A stretch of DNA of 64,000 nucleotides from CAYUIV01 sp964444925. Lineage in GTDB: Bacteria > Pseudomonadota > Gammaproteobacteria > Diplorickettsiales > Diplorickettsiaceae. Where the stretch lies: positions 124,001 to 188,000 of the forward strand of contig CAYUIV010000001.1 in the NCBI GenBank assembly GCA_964444925.1. Direction: 5' to 3'. Position 1 is the first letter of the stretch; the number at the start of each line of letters is the position of its first letter. Positions 47,403 through 56,112 of this stretch are shown here, piece by piece. Both the position numbers and the translations under genes were made by a program. Under the pieces are notes generated by a model. The model worked only from the letters and a program-made list of their open reading frames with translations, did not search any database and had not been told where the DNA came from.

Positions 47403-48662
47403 ATGTATCGTTATTGGTATAGCCTTATTTCTATAGCATGGTTATGTTTTACACCTACTCTGTTCTCTTATCAAGAAGTGCTTCTAGGACACCATGTTGG
47501 TTTAAACGCTGGAGTTTCAAGATTTAGTAAGTTCTGGGGTCAAGAGAAAATTTTTATTCATTTCCTGTGCAATCCTTTTCAAGACATTGGATCGACCTAC
47601 TTTATCCATATGGGAGTGCAAAATTTAAAAAAAATTATAAGTGCAGAAGGTGTGTTAGGCCTTGGCTTTGGGGGCGCACTTAAATACTATCAATGTCATC
47701 GCTTTCACCCTATTACACTTAAACAAACATATTTCCAGCGATATTTTTTAAAAGGCGAACTTTTTTTTGTTATAAAAACACTAAGATCGGACGTACTTCA
47801 TCATCTTTCTATCCCAATTTACAGCCCATTGCTTGCGCTGGAAGCAAGTTACTGTGAAAAAAGTTTAACCAATGAAAAAGCGAAAGTTTTTTCAAGAACA
47901 TTGACAAACTTTGGGAAACAACAATACGCGTTTTTAGAAGAAGGTACGATAGAATACCGTGTAACGTATGGCTATTTCTTTAATGAAAGATTAAACGCAT
48001 ATCTGACTGGCTATATCGTTTTTGATTTGGATAATTTATGGGAAGGTTGGGTAGGGGGTTTTTGTTATCATCTTACACCTTTTATTAGCATAGAAGGAGC
48101 CGGGAATGTCGATGGGCTTAGAGATCTGATTGTGATATTACAAATGCGTATCAGTACACAGCCTTTCCAAAGGAACATAATGACTCGGTCAGATAGGCAT
48201 TACAGTGTTCCACACCTTTTTGAAAATAAATGGCTAAAACAGAGACCTTTTATACCTAAAGCAAACGCCTCAGACCGTTACTTTAGGCCGTCTCAAAGAG
48301 CCTCACATGGATCCCAATCTTACCCCAATGACAGAGATTACCCTCAGTTTCAGAGAAAAACTGGTCCCAAAACTAAGGCTTCCTCTCATCATAGTGACAA
48401 AAACTATTATACAAATAATGATGTTCCAACAGCTCCTATAGACAAAGTGCTAAAAGCACGGAATATTTTATCTGAAAAATACGGTATTTCAGGACTTGAT
48501 AATATGACTGAAGCCGAAATTGGTAGACTCCGTAGAAAATCAATGTTGAAGTTGCATGTTGATAGTCCATCCAAAATAAAAAGAACTGATAAAGAACTGC
48601 ATCAGATGTCAGCACACGTAAACGAGTTATTTGATATCATTCTAGACGGTATGCAAAAGTAA
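47403..48662 (+). CDS. Putative outer-membrane beta-barrel protein with a degenerate C-terminal J-domain
   Basis: The 419-residue protein has an N-terminal signal peptide (about residues 1-22, ending LFSYQ). Residues about 25-260 are aromatic-rich alternating strands ending in a barrel-closing pattern (GGFCYHLTPFISIEGAG, then LIVILQMRIS). A basic, Ser/Pro/Tyr-rich linker spans about 265-345. The last about 75 residues look like a J-domain: ARNILSEKYGI, MTEAEIGRLRRKSMLKLHVDSPSK, and a third helix ending VNELFDIILDGM. The invariant HPD is HVD here, so His and Asp remain but Pro is lost. An exported J-like domain is odd, since DnaK is cytoplasmic. The barrel may be related to the 27-34 kb family, but this is not certain. 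Confidence 0.55.
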   Translation: MYRYWYSLISIAWLCFTPTLFSYQEVLLGHHVGLNAGVSRFSKFWGQEKIFIHFLCNPFQDIGSTYFIHMGVQNLKKIISAEGVLGLGFGGALKYYQCHRFHPITLKQTYFQRYFLKGELFFVIKTLRSDVLHHLSIPIYSPLLALEASYCEKSLTNEKAKVFSRTLTNFGKQQYAFLEEGTIEYRVTYGYFFNERLNAYLTGYIVFDLDNLWEGWVGGFCYHLTPFISIEGAGNVDGLRDLIVILQMRISTQPFQRNIMTRSDRHYSVPHLFENKWLKQRPFIPKANASDRYFRPSQRASHGSQSYPNDRDYPQFQRKTGPKTKASSHHSDKNYYTNNDVPTAPIDKVLKARNILSEKYGISGLDNMTEAEIGRLRRKSMLKLHVDSPSKIKRTDKELHQMSAHVNELFDIILDGMQK

Positions 48663-48687
48663 AACTACTATTAGAGTATAGACAAAT

Positions 48688-49275
48688 TTAATCGATATAT
48701 TCAATCGCTTGCACAATATGCGCAATACCGGGTAATTGTTGAATGGCTTGCGCTGCGCTCGTGGCACTGGCTTTTGTGGATTTTCCAAGTAAAAAAACGA
48801 CTTTATCTTCCACCAAGATCATCAGTTGATTTAAGCGAACATGGCTCGTCAATATCAATAAAATATAAATCATTTTTTTAATTCCAGCATCTTGCAGTCT
48901 CTGCCAAGCACTGATTGGTTTTTGTAACGTGATTTGGTTAAACATATGTCGCACATGTTTTGTCGTTTTAGCACAATCGTTTGCATGCTTTATCACCGCT
49001 GTTTCCGTGCTTTGACCTAATAATAAAACCACTTGATTATAGGTAATAGCATAGATCTCACTATTCTCATTGGCGATCAATAATTGGCGGTTCAATTGAT
49101 AATTAATTAAATGATCGTTTTTAATGGCTGAGAAAGATCGCTTTTCTGTAATAACACGATTGAGTTGTATGATACCCATGCCACTCAAAAAAATACTATT
49201 TAATGCACTACAACCCGTAAGAGAGCACAAAGTGAATAATGCAATAGCAACTCGACTTATATTCCTTATCACCAC
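48688..49275 (-). CDS. Dual-BON-domain outer-membrane lipoprotein, DolP-like
   Basis: The 195-residue protein has a lipoprotein signal peptide with the lipobox LTGC (Cys at about residue 22). Two BON-type domains follow (about 50-115 and 120-190). Each has a hydrophobic VVLLLGQS or VVFLLGKS strand-turn, the hallmark of BON repeats. The size and layout match E. coli DolP (YraP), which supports outer-membrane integrity near the division site. The start is 1 base after the nuoN stop, so it is probably transcribed as the last gene of the nuo unit. Confidence 0.8.
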   Translation of the reverse strand: MVIRNISRVAIALFTLCSLTGCSALNSIFLSGMGIIQLNRVITEKRSFSAIKNDHLINYQLNRQLLIANENSEIYAITYNQVVLLLGQSTETAVIKHANDCAKTTKHVRHMFNQITLQKPISAWQRLQDAGIKKMIYILLILTSHVRLNQLMILVEDKVVFLLGKSTKASATSAAQAIQQLPGIAHIVQAIEYID

Positions 49276-49276
49276 G

Positions 49277-50764
49277 TCATTTTATCTTTATTAATTTTTC
49301 TTCCATTAGAAGAGATGGTGTACTGGCAATCACTGTTTCATATTGATCTGCTATCCTGGTTTGAAAACAGCTAGCTAAAAGTACAAGTGCCACATTAAAT
49401 ACTAATAGACCAACAGATTTTGAACGATTAACCTTAATCTCTTCTATTTTTATAAACGGTGTAAAGTACATCCATTTAATCATTTGAATGTAGTAGTACA
49501 TCCCTCCCACTAGAGTTGATATTAGCGCAACGCTTGATACAACATACCACCGTTGTGTCATCAGTAACTGTAATACATCTAGCTTGATAAAAAACCCTAC
49601 AAAAGGTGGTAGACCTGCCATTGCCCCTATCGCGATTAAAGTCAAAAAAGAAAGTAAAGGGTGTTGGTGTTGCAATTTACCTAGGTCTTGTATTGATTCT
49701 ATCGAAATGCCATGGGCGTGCATCGTCATCATTGCGCCTAAAAGGCTCATTAAACTCAGACTATAATGAAGTAGATAATTAAGTGCAATCGTATAGCCTG
49801 GTTCAGAAAAGGTTAAACTCAACAGTATAAACCCCATATGACTGAGAGAGGTATAAGCAACAAACCGTTTAATATTTTCTTGTGATAAAGCAATGGTATT
49901 TCCCAATATAATTGACAACAGACCAAGACTTAAAAAAAATATTTGCCACTTAGCATCCATTGTACTGAAATTTTCTAGTAATACACGAAGTATAATACCT
50001 AGAAGAGCTATTTTGGGTAAAGTTGCAAGAAATAACGTCGTACTCGTTGTAGCACTTTCGTACACATCAGGTACCCACCAATGAAAAGGTGCTACACCTA
50101 ACTTAAATAGAAAAGCAACCACGGCTAAAACACCTGCTATACTGATAATTTTTGCATTTTCATACTGTGTTACTATTTTTGATATCTGACTTAACTCTAA
50201 TTCACCACTTATCCCATATAAAAGACACAGCCCATAGAGCAAACAAGCGGATGAAATACTGTTCATCAAAATGTATTTCATGGCTGCTTCTGATGTAAAA
50301 ATACTCTTTTCATTTAGTGTGATCATGGCATAAATCGGTAAAGTCATGAGTTCTATACCCAGATACAACGATAGCACACTGCCTGATGTAACGAGGACGA
50401 TCATCCCAAATAAAGAAAATAGTGCCAGGCTGTAATAGCTCATAAGGTGAACGATGTAATTACGGTCACTTTGCATTGCGTAAGCGAAAACAAGAAGTGC
50501 CACACTGCTGATTAAAAAAACGAGACATGCAATGAATGGATCCCACACAAAATGACCATCAAAGAAAGTTTGTCGGTTGTTAGGAAAATAAAAAAAGATG
50601 CCAGCACAAAAACAAAAAAGGATTAAAATAGGAAAGCTAAAAATCAATGTTTGATATTTTTGAGTCAAGGCCTGTGTGAAAAAAATCTCAACGCTAAGCA
50701 TGATGAGCGTAGTACAAAGTAAAAAGATCAGTAAAACGGGTGAAAAAGAAGTCAGTTGACTCAT
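49277..50764 (-). CDS. nuoN: NADH-quinone oxidoreductase subunit N
   Basis: The 495-residue antiporter-like membrane subunit of complex I has about 14 helices. Family segments include YLGIELMTLPIYAMITLNE (acidic residue in helix 5), FKLGVAPFHWWVPDVYESATTSTTLFLA and YTSLSHMGFILL. It is coupled to nuoM by an ATGA overlap. It is the last nuo gene and the DolP-like lipoprotein gene follows. Confidence 0.95.
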   Translation of the reverse strand: MSQLTSFSPVLLIFLLCTTLIMLSVEIFFTQALTQKYQTLIFSFPILILFCFCAGIFFYFPNNRQTFFDGHFVWDPFIACLVFLISSVALLVFAYAMQSDRNYIVHLMSYYSLALFSLFGMIVLVTSGSVLSLYLGIELMTLPIYAMITLNEKSIFTSEAAMKYILMNSISSACLLYGLCLLYGISGELELSQISKIVTQYENAKIISIAGVLAVVAFLFKLGVAPFHWWVPDVYESATTSTTLFLATLPKIALLGIILRVLLENFSTMDAKWQIFFLSLGLLSIILGNTIALSQENIKRFVAYTSLSHMGFILLSLTFSEPGYTIALNYLLHYSLSLMSLLGAMMTMHAHGISIESIQDLGKLQHQHPLLSFLTLIAIGAMAGLPPFVGFFIKLDVLQLLMTQRWYVVSSVALISTLVGGMYYYIQMIKWMYFTPFIKIEEIKVNRSKSVGLLVFNVALVLLASCFQTRIADQYETVIASTPSLLMEEKLIKIK

Positions 50765-52287
50765 AACTTGCTTTGCAGGCTAAAATGAATAAGACGCATT
50801 AAACTGGGTTGCAAAAAGTCGACAACAGGCGCCGGCCATATACCTAACAGCAAAATACTTGATGTAAGCGCAATAAAACTAATTCTCTCTACAATCGATA
50901 AAGCCATAGGTGTACCATAAGAAATAACAGGTGGTTGACCTAAAAAGAGCTGATTATATAAAGAAAAAGTATAGCTTGCACTCAGTATCAGTATCATGGC
51001 AGTACCAATACTCATCCAAAAATTAACATACGTTGCACTCATAATAATCAAGTATTCACCGATGAATCCTGCTGTACCGGGTAAACCTATGTTTGAAACA
51101 GCACATACCATAAAAAAGCTTGCCAAAGTTGGCATGACTGCGCCAAGTCCTTGATAATCACCAATCATACGCGTTTTAAAACGTTGATATAAAACACCAA
51201 TTCCCAAAAACAATCCTGCTGTACTTAAACTATGTGCTAGCATCTGTAGCATCGCACCTTGCATACCAAAAAGTGCCAATGTACTTTTGTCTGTATGAGT
51301 ACTTTTTGTCAAGAAAATTGAGAAGATACCAAAGACAATGATACTCATATGCGTTATAGAAGAGTAAGCGATGTACTTTTTCATATCTTGTTGAAATAAA
51401 GCTAAAAGCCCTGCATAAATCATTGAAAAAATACTTAGTACACAAATGGAAAACGAGAAGATACGTGCAGCATCAGGCACAATGGGTAGAGCAATTTTAA
51501 TTAACCCATAGCCGCCAAGTTTTAAAATGATTGCGGCAAGTATCATCGATCCTTCTGTTGGTGCTTCAGTGTGTGCGATAGGTAGCCAACTATGTAAAGG
51601 CCATAAAGCAGCTTTAACAGCAAAAGCAATAAAGAAAGCAAAGAAGATAAATACTTGTTCATTCCAGTGAAGGGGTACGGTATAAAGGTGTGGAATAACA
51701 AAATTTTTTGTTTTTCCTCCCACATCGCCTAAGTATAGAAATGCAATGAGCATTAAAGAAGATCCTAGCGCCGTATAAATAAAAAACTGTACAGCCGCAT
51801 AGGCCTTTTCTCGACTACCCCAAATACCGATATTAAGCATGAGTGGTAATAATGTTGCTTCCCAAAATATATAAAATAAAATAGCATCATTGGCTGCAAA
51901 GCAGCCAATGACGAATGTTTGAGTGAATAAAAGTGTACTTAAATATCGATGCAAATTCTTATAAGGTCGTACCTGACTGATTAAAACAGTTAGCAACGTA
52001 ATAAATAATGTCAGTAGAATAAAGCTGAGAGAAATAGCATCAATGCCTAAAGAATAGTATATTTTCCACCTTGTGATCCATAACCAGTTTTCTTGAAACT
52101 GTAAATAAGGACTTTGTTGATCAAACTGTGCTAAGAGAAATAGTCCAAATACAAAACAAAGAAAAACGGTAGTACACGCTATCCACCAACTTCTTTTAGG
52201 ATGATGGTGACCTCCAAGAAATAATGTACACAATGCACCTGACATCGATAAACTAAGGAGAGTACTCAGTAAATAATGCTTAAACAT
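50761..52287 (-). CDS. nuoM: NADH-quinone oxidoreductase subunit M
   Basis: The protein of about 508 residues is an antiporter-like proton-pumping subunit. Key elements are FYIFWEATLLPLMLNIGIWG with the conserved Glu, AVKAALWPLHSWLPIAHTEAPTEGS with the conserved Lys, and YSSITHMSIIVFG. The ATG at 52287 (MFKHYLL) is preferred over one ten codons upstream. It overlaps the nuoL stop by eight bases. Confidence 0.95.
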   Translation of the reverse strand: MFKHYLLSTLLSLSMSGALCTLFLGGHHHPKRSWWIACTTVFLCFVFGLFLLAQFDQQSPYLQFQENWLWITRWKIYYSLGIDAISLSFILLTLFITLLTVLISQVRPYKNLHRYLSTLLFTQTFVIGCFAANDAILFYIFWEATLLPLMLNIGIWGSREKAYAAVQFFIYTALGSSLMLIAFLYLGDVGGKTKNFVIPHLYTVPLHWNEQVFIFFAFFIAFAVKAALWPLHSWLPIAHTEAPTEGSMILAAIILKLGGYGLIKIALPIVPDAARIFSFSICVLSIFSMIYAGLLALFQQDMKKYIAYSSITHMSIIVFGIFSIFLTKSTHTDKSTLALFGMQGAMLQMLAHSLSTAGLFLGIGVLYQRFKTRMIGDYQGLGAVMPTLASFFMVCAVSNIGLPGTAGFIGEYLIIMSATYVNFWMSIGTAMILILSASYTFSLYNQLFLGQPPVISYGTPMALSIVERISFIALTSSILLLGIWPAPVVDFLQPSLMRLIHFSLQSKL

Positions 52288-54199
52288 AAATAACGAATTT
52301 GATAAGAATAAAAACAATGCTGACCACCATCATTTGCAAATAATGATAAAGATAACCGGACTGAATCTTACGTAATAGAAAAGTACACTGCCTTATTAGA
52401 TATATAAATCTTTGTAATACCCATTGATCCAGCGCAATATCGATAATATTACATTGTTGAGCTAGCCATTTTACTAGCGAAACGGTTGTCTTGTGATTAA
52501 AATACTCAAGTCCGTATTGACTAATCAGCAGTCGATGTAGTAAAGATTGTGGTTTAAAAATACTAGGTGCGGGTAATGTAAAAAAAAGCCATGCCATCAA
52601 TATTCCAAAAACCCCTAGTAACGAAGGAAGTACAGTAATGAGAAAAGAGTAATGATATAGTGTAATGTTTACATAAACATGACTATCTTTTAACCAAAGG
52701 TGATGTACCACATACGGAAAAAGCATTTTTCCAATAAAAAGAGTAATAATACCTAGGACAAGTAAAGTACTATTCATCCATGTAATGTTTGTGTCGACAG
52801 AAATATGCGTTTGCGTTTTATTTGCTGTATTGTGTCCATGAAAAAGATGAAAAAACAAACGACCAATATAAAGTGCGGTGATAAAAACACTGGTTAAAAG
52901 ACAAAATAATGCATAAAATCCAATATAACGATGTTTTTGATACACAAAGTATACGGCTTCTAGAATCATCTCTTTGGAATAAAAACCTGAAAAAGGCGGT
53001 ATACCAATCAAGCAAAGACTACCAAGTATGAAACAACCATAAGCAATCCGTGTGTAGCGCCACCGCCTTGCTCCTATATTATAGATGTTTTGCTCATGCT
53101 CGGCGCAAAATGTTACAACACCTAGCGATAAGAAAAGTAATGCTTTAAAAAAGGCGTGCGTTGTAAGATGAAAAAAGGCTGCATGATAAGCAGAAGCACC
53201 CAGTCCTGCCATCATATAGCCAAGCTGTGAAATAGTTGAAAACGCGATAATGCGTTTTGCGTCCTGCTGCGTTAATGCGACAAGACCAAGGAGTAGTGCT
53301 GTGGTTGCACCAATGAATAGCATAAATAATCGAACATTTTGACAATACTCAAATAAAAGAGATAACCGTACAATAAGATAAATACCAGCAGCCACCATGG
53401 TAGCTGCATGCATTAGCGCTGATACAGGAGTGGGTCCTACCATTGAATCAGGTAACCACGTTTGAAAAGGAATTTGTGCAGATTTAGTCATCACGCTGAT
53501 CAGTAATAAAGATGTGGCAAGTGTTACAACACAGATAGGCTGCTTAAATACTGTTATTTCTATTTGGGCAAGATAGGCAACATGGTCAAAAATGGCGAGA
53601 TAAGACAAAGAATTAACGTGTGTAAAAAGCAAGCTTATTCCAAGTAGTAAACCAATATCTCCAGCTCGATTGATAAGAAATGCTTTTAAATTACTTAGTT
53701 GTGCTACCGGTTTTTGAAACCAAAATCCTATTAGCAAATAAGAGGCAAACCCTACACCTTCCCAACCAAAGAAAAATGGTAAAAAGTTATCTGCACACAC
53801 AAGCATGAGCATGGCAAATGTGAAGAATGATAGATAACTAAAAAAGCGCTGATAGCTAGCATCATTTCGCATATAGTCAACACTGTACAAATGAACTAGT
53901 AATGTAATCGTTGTCACAATGATAGACATCACAGTGGAAAGCCGATCAATGCACAGTGTGATATTAAATTGAATTATATTATTAAGTGCAAGCCACGTTA
54001 ACCCTTGAATATGCCATGGTCCTTCACCTTGAAAAAAAATTTTCCATGCAATGCATAAAGTACATAAAAAAGAAATAGCTGCATTTAGTATTGCAAGAGT
54101 TTGTACAAACTGGCGAGTTAAGTGTTTAGTAAAACCTGTAATAATAACTGTTGATAAAGGTGCAAGTAATACAGTCCAAGCAATCCAGTTGAGATACAT
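52280..54199 (-). CDS. nuoL: NADH-quinone oxidoreductase subunit L
   Basis: The 639-residue subunit is the largest antiporter-like one and has the long C-terminal lateral helix. Motifs include FFFGWEGVGFASYLLIGFW, MTKSAQIPFQTWLPDSMVGPTPVSALMHAATMV and FSTISQLGYMMAGLG. nuoK lies 1 base upstream and nuoM overlaps downstream, so the subunits are made from one transcript in equal amounts. Confidence 0.96.
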   Translation of the reverse strand: MYLNWIAWTVLLAPLSTVIITGFTKHLTRQFVQTLAILNAAISFLCTLCIAWKIFFQGEGPWHIQGLTWLALNNIIQFNITLCIDRLSTVMSIIVTTITLLVHLYSVDYMRNDASYQRFFSYLSFFTFAMLMLVCADNFLPFFFGWEGVGFASYLLIGFWFQKPVAQLSNLKAFLINRAGDIGLLLGISLLFTHVNSLSYLAIFDHVAYLAQIEITVFKQPICVVTLATSLLLISVMTKSAQIPFQTWLPDSMVGPTPVSALMHAATMVAAGIYLIVRLSLLFEYCQNVRLFMLFIGATTALLLGLVALTQQDAKRIIAFSTISQLGYMMAGLGASAYHAAFFHLTTHAFFKALLFLSLGVVTFCAEHEQNIYNIGARRWRYTRIAYGCFILGSLCLIGIPPFSGFYSKEMILEAVYFVYQKHRYIGFYALFCLLTSVFITALYIGRLFFHLFHGHNTANKTQTHISVDTNITWMNSTLLVLGIITLFIGKMLFPYVVHHLWLKDSHVYVNITLYHYSFLITVLPSLLGVFGILMAWLFFTLPAPSIFKPQSLLHRLLISQYGLEYFNHKTTVSLVKWLAQQCNIIDIALDQWVLQRFIYLIRQCTFLLRKIQSGYLYHYLQMMVVSIVFILIKFVIYV

Positions 54200-54200
54200 A

Positions 54201-54509
54201 TTAACCTCTTAATTGAGCAAGAGATTGCATTTCAATGGTACCTCTTTTTCGAAACAGAAGAACTAAAACAGCAAGAGATACAGCTGTTTCACATGCGGTC
54301 ACAGCCAGTATAAAAAAAACAACGATTTGACCCGATAATTTGTTTAGATAATAGCTTAATGCGATAAACTGCGTGTTAATTGAAAGCAATAATAGTTCTG
54401 TACAGATCAATAACCGAATTAAATGATGTCGATTAATTAATACACCAAATAAACCAATAGAAAATAAAAATACACTAAGTAAAAGATAATAAATCAATGG
54501 AATGGTCAT
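54201..54509 (-). CDS. nuoK: NADH-quinone oxidoreductase subunit K
   Basis: The 102-residue protein has three membrane helices. It contains the two conserved membrane glutamates in RLLICTELLLLSIN and AVTACETAVSLAVLVLLFR, which are needed for proton transfer. It abuts nuoJ and nuoL with no spacer. Confidence 0.96.
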   Translation of the reverse strand: MTIPLIYYLLLSVFLFSIGLFGVLINRHHLIRLLICTELLLLSINTQFIALSYYLNKLSGQIVVFFILAVTACETAVSLAVLVLLFRKRGTIEMQSLAQLRG

Positions 54510-55100
54510 CTAATCACCTTTGACTAACCGAATACGTTCTTTACTTTGAACAGCGATTTGCTCTTTTTGACTCATGAACTTCTTTTTCTCTTTATTTTGA
54601 TGAGATTGATGGTGAACGGTCATTGTAGAGACAATTGTGGCTAACAATAAAATACCTATCAGTTCGAAAGGATAAAGATACTGTGTGTACAATTGATTTC
54701 CAAGGGCTTGTGTATTACTTATATTTTTTTCTATTTGTTGAGACTGCATCACTATAAAACGTTCGTAGACAACATAGCTGATAAGAGTCAGCCAGCTGAT
54801 GACAATGAGTAGTGATAGGCTTTGGTATATCAAAGAAGAGAATTGATTGATTGTAGTTTTTTGTTCTTTGGAAGTCGTCATAATAACAAAAAGAAACAAT
54901 GTGAGTACAGCACCGACATAGACAAGTACAAGCACTAAACCCAAAAATTCTGCTTCAACTAATAACCATAAGCCTGTGGCCGAAAAGAAACAGAGAACGA
55001 GCCACAGTGTACTTTCAATCACTTGATCAGCGAAAATAGTCATGATTGCTGAAAAAAGAAGGAGACTTGCGAAAGATAAAAAAAGTGCTAACTCTATCAT
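54510..55100 (-). CDS. nuoJ: NADH-quinone oxidoreductase subunit J
   Basis: The 196-residue five-helix subunit has SATGLWLLVEAEFLGLVLVLVYVGAVLTLFLFVIM, the conserved helix 3 with a pi-bulge-type Tyr/Gly stretch. ELIGILLLATIVSTMTV lies in the last helix. The C-terminal tail is Lys-rich. It abuts nuoK and follows nuoI after 23 bases. Confidence 0.95.
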   Translation of the reverse strand: MIELALFLSFASLLLFSAIMTIFADQVIESTLWLVLCFFSATGLWLLVEAEFLGLVLVLVYVGAVLTLFLFVIMTTSKEQKTTINQFSSLIYQSLSLLIVISWLTLISYVVYERFIVMQSQQIEKNISNTQALGNQLYTQYLYPFELIGILLLATIVSTMTVHHQSHQNKEKKKFMSQKEQIAVQSKERIRLVKGD

Positions 55101-55123
55101 AAAAATGCAAAAACTTTTATTAT

Positions 55124-55615
55124 TTATCGATAACGTGCATCATCAGTTTTATCTTGAGCAATTTGTGATTCATAGTAGTCTCCTATTTTTAATAATGTTT
55201 CCTTTCCAAGAATCTCTTCACCCCGCTGTTGAAAATGATAGTCTACTATATTCGTCTCAACAACTGCATCGACAGGACAAGCTTCTTCACAAAAGCCACA
55301 GTAAATACATTTAAATAGATCAATTTCATATTTCTTTGCTCGCCGTGAACCATCTTGTCGAGATTCTGATTCAATCGTAATAGCAAGCGCTGGGCAAACT
55401 GCTTCGCATAATTTACATCCAATACAACGTTCTTCTCCATTAGCATAGCGTCTTAAGGCGTGCAGCCCACGAAAACGTGGTGAGACGGGTGTTTTTTGTT
55501 CAGGAAACTGTAATGTTACTTTTGGCTTAAAAAAATAAGTGCCCGTTACCTTCAATCCTTTCCACAATTCCCATAAAGAAAATGTTTTAAATAGCTTTAA
55601 AAATTTATCTTTCAT
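55124..55615 (-). CDS. nuoI: NADH-quinone oxidoreductase subunit I
   Basis: The 163-residue subunit carries two 4Fe-4S clusters of complex I. Both cysteine clusters are intact: CIGCKLCEAVCP (about residues 62-73) and CIYCGFCEEACP. It is the first gene of this nuo unit. Upstream are a 16-base palindrome and the tRNA genes on the other strand, so nuoA-H must be elsewhere. Confidence 0.96.
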   Translation of the reverse strand: MKDKFLKLFKTFSLWELWKGLKVTGTYFFKPKVTLQFPEQKTPVSPRFRGLHALRRYANGEERCIGCKLCEAVCPALAITIESESRQDGSRRAKKYEIDLFKCIYCGFCEEACPVDAVVETNIVDYHFQQRGEEILGKETLLKIGDYYESQIAQDKTDDARYR

Positions 55616-55617
55616 TT

Positions 55618-55633
55618 TAAATCGTACGATTTA
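55618..55633. repeat. 16-bp perfect palindrome directly before nuoI
   Basis: TAAATCGTACGATTTA is a perfect palindrome whose edge is two bases from the nuoI start codon. It takes the place of the ribosome binding site. It could be an operator or an RNA hairpin that limits translation. Confidence 0.6.
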
Positions 55634-55698
55634 TTATTATCAATTTCAATGTATCTTAAATGTTTGTAATATAAAAACCAAATTGTGTCATAATTTTC

Positions 55699-55726
55699 TT
55701 GACAGGGTTTTTGAAAAAGCTAAAAT
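55699..55726 (+). promoter_or_regulatory. Sigma70 promoter for the tRNA cluster
   Basis: TTGACA (55699-55704) and TAAAAT (55721-55726) are 16 bases apart. The expected start lies about 12 bases before the first tRNA. The -35 box is a perfect consensus match, as expected for a stable RNA promoter. Confidence 0.8.
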
Positions 55727-55744
55727 AAAAGCTTTCCTACTATT

Positions 55745-55820
55745 GCGGGGATAGCTCAGTTGGTAGAGCACAACCTTGCCAAGGTTGAGGTCGCGAGTTC
55801 GAGACTCGTTTCCCGCTCCA
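55745..55820 (+). tRNA. glyW: tRNA-Gly (anticodon GCC)
   Basis: The 76-base gene folds into a full cloverleaf with a GCGGGGA acceptor arm, the D-loop AGCTCAGTTGGTAGAGC and a GCC anticodon in ACCTTGCCAAGGT. The T-arm is GAGTTCGAGACTC, and CCA is encoded at the end. It is first in a Gly-Cys-Leu cluster with the same order as E. coli glyW-cysT-leuZ. Confidence 0.97.
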
Positions 55821-55837
55821 AAAAGGTTTTTTTCTTT

Positions 55838-55908
55838 GGCTGGGTGGCAGAGTGGCTATGCAGCGGCCTGCAAAGCCGCGTACGTCGGTTCAATTCCGGC
55901 TCCAGCCT
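55838..55908 (+). tRNA. cysT: tRNA-Cys (anticodon GCA)
   Basis: The gene is 71 bases without an encoded CCA. The acceptor arm is GGCTGGG, the anticodon arm CGGCCTGCAAAGCCG with GCA, and the T-arm CGGTTCAATTCCG. It lies 17 bases after tRNA-Gly and is probably co-transcribed. Confidence 0.95.
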
Positions 55909-55926
55909 CTCTCTTTTTCTTTATTT

Positions 55927-56011
55927 GCCCGGGTGGCGGAACAGGTAGACGCAAGGGACTTAAAATCCCTCGGTGGTTAACACCGTGCCGGTTCGATTCC
56001 GGCCTCGGGCA
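55927..56011 (+). tRNA. leuZ: tRNA-Leu (anticodon TAA)
   Basis: The 85-base gene has the long variable arm of class II tRNAs (CGGTGGTTAACACCG). The acceptor arm is GCCCGGG, the anticodon loop CTTAAAA with TAA, and the T-arm CGGTTCGATTCCG. CCA is not encoded. It lies 18 bases after tRNA-Cys. Confidence 0.96.
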
Positions 56012-56091
56012 TTTTTAATCAAAACTTCATTCTCATTTTTTACGAGAGAGCCACAAGTCTGATATAGGAAAAGTGGTAATCATTCAGTCGA

Positions 56092-56112
56092 CTTGAATAG
56101 AGATTATTCAAG
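56092..56112. terminator. Hairpin overlapping the stop codon of the first amidase gene
   Basis: Perfect 8-base arms (CTTGAATA and TATTCAAG) enclose a 5-base loop and cover the stop codon at 56108-56110. No T-run follows on the minus strand, so termination by this hairpin alone is doubtful. Confidence 0.3.
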
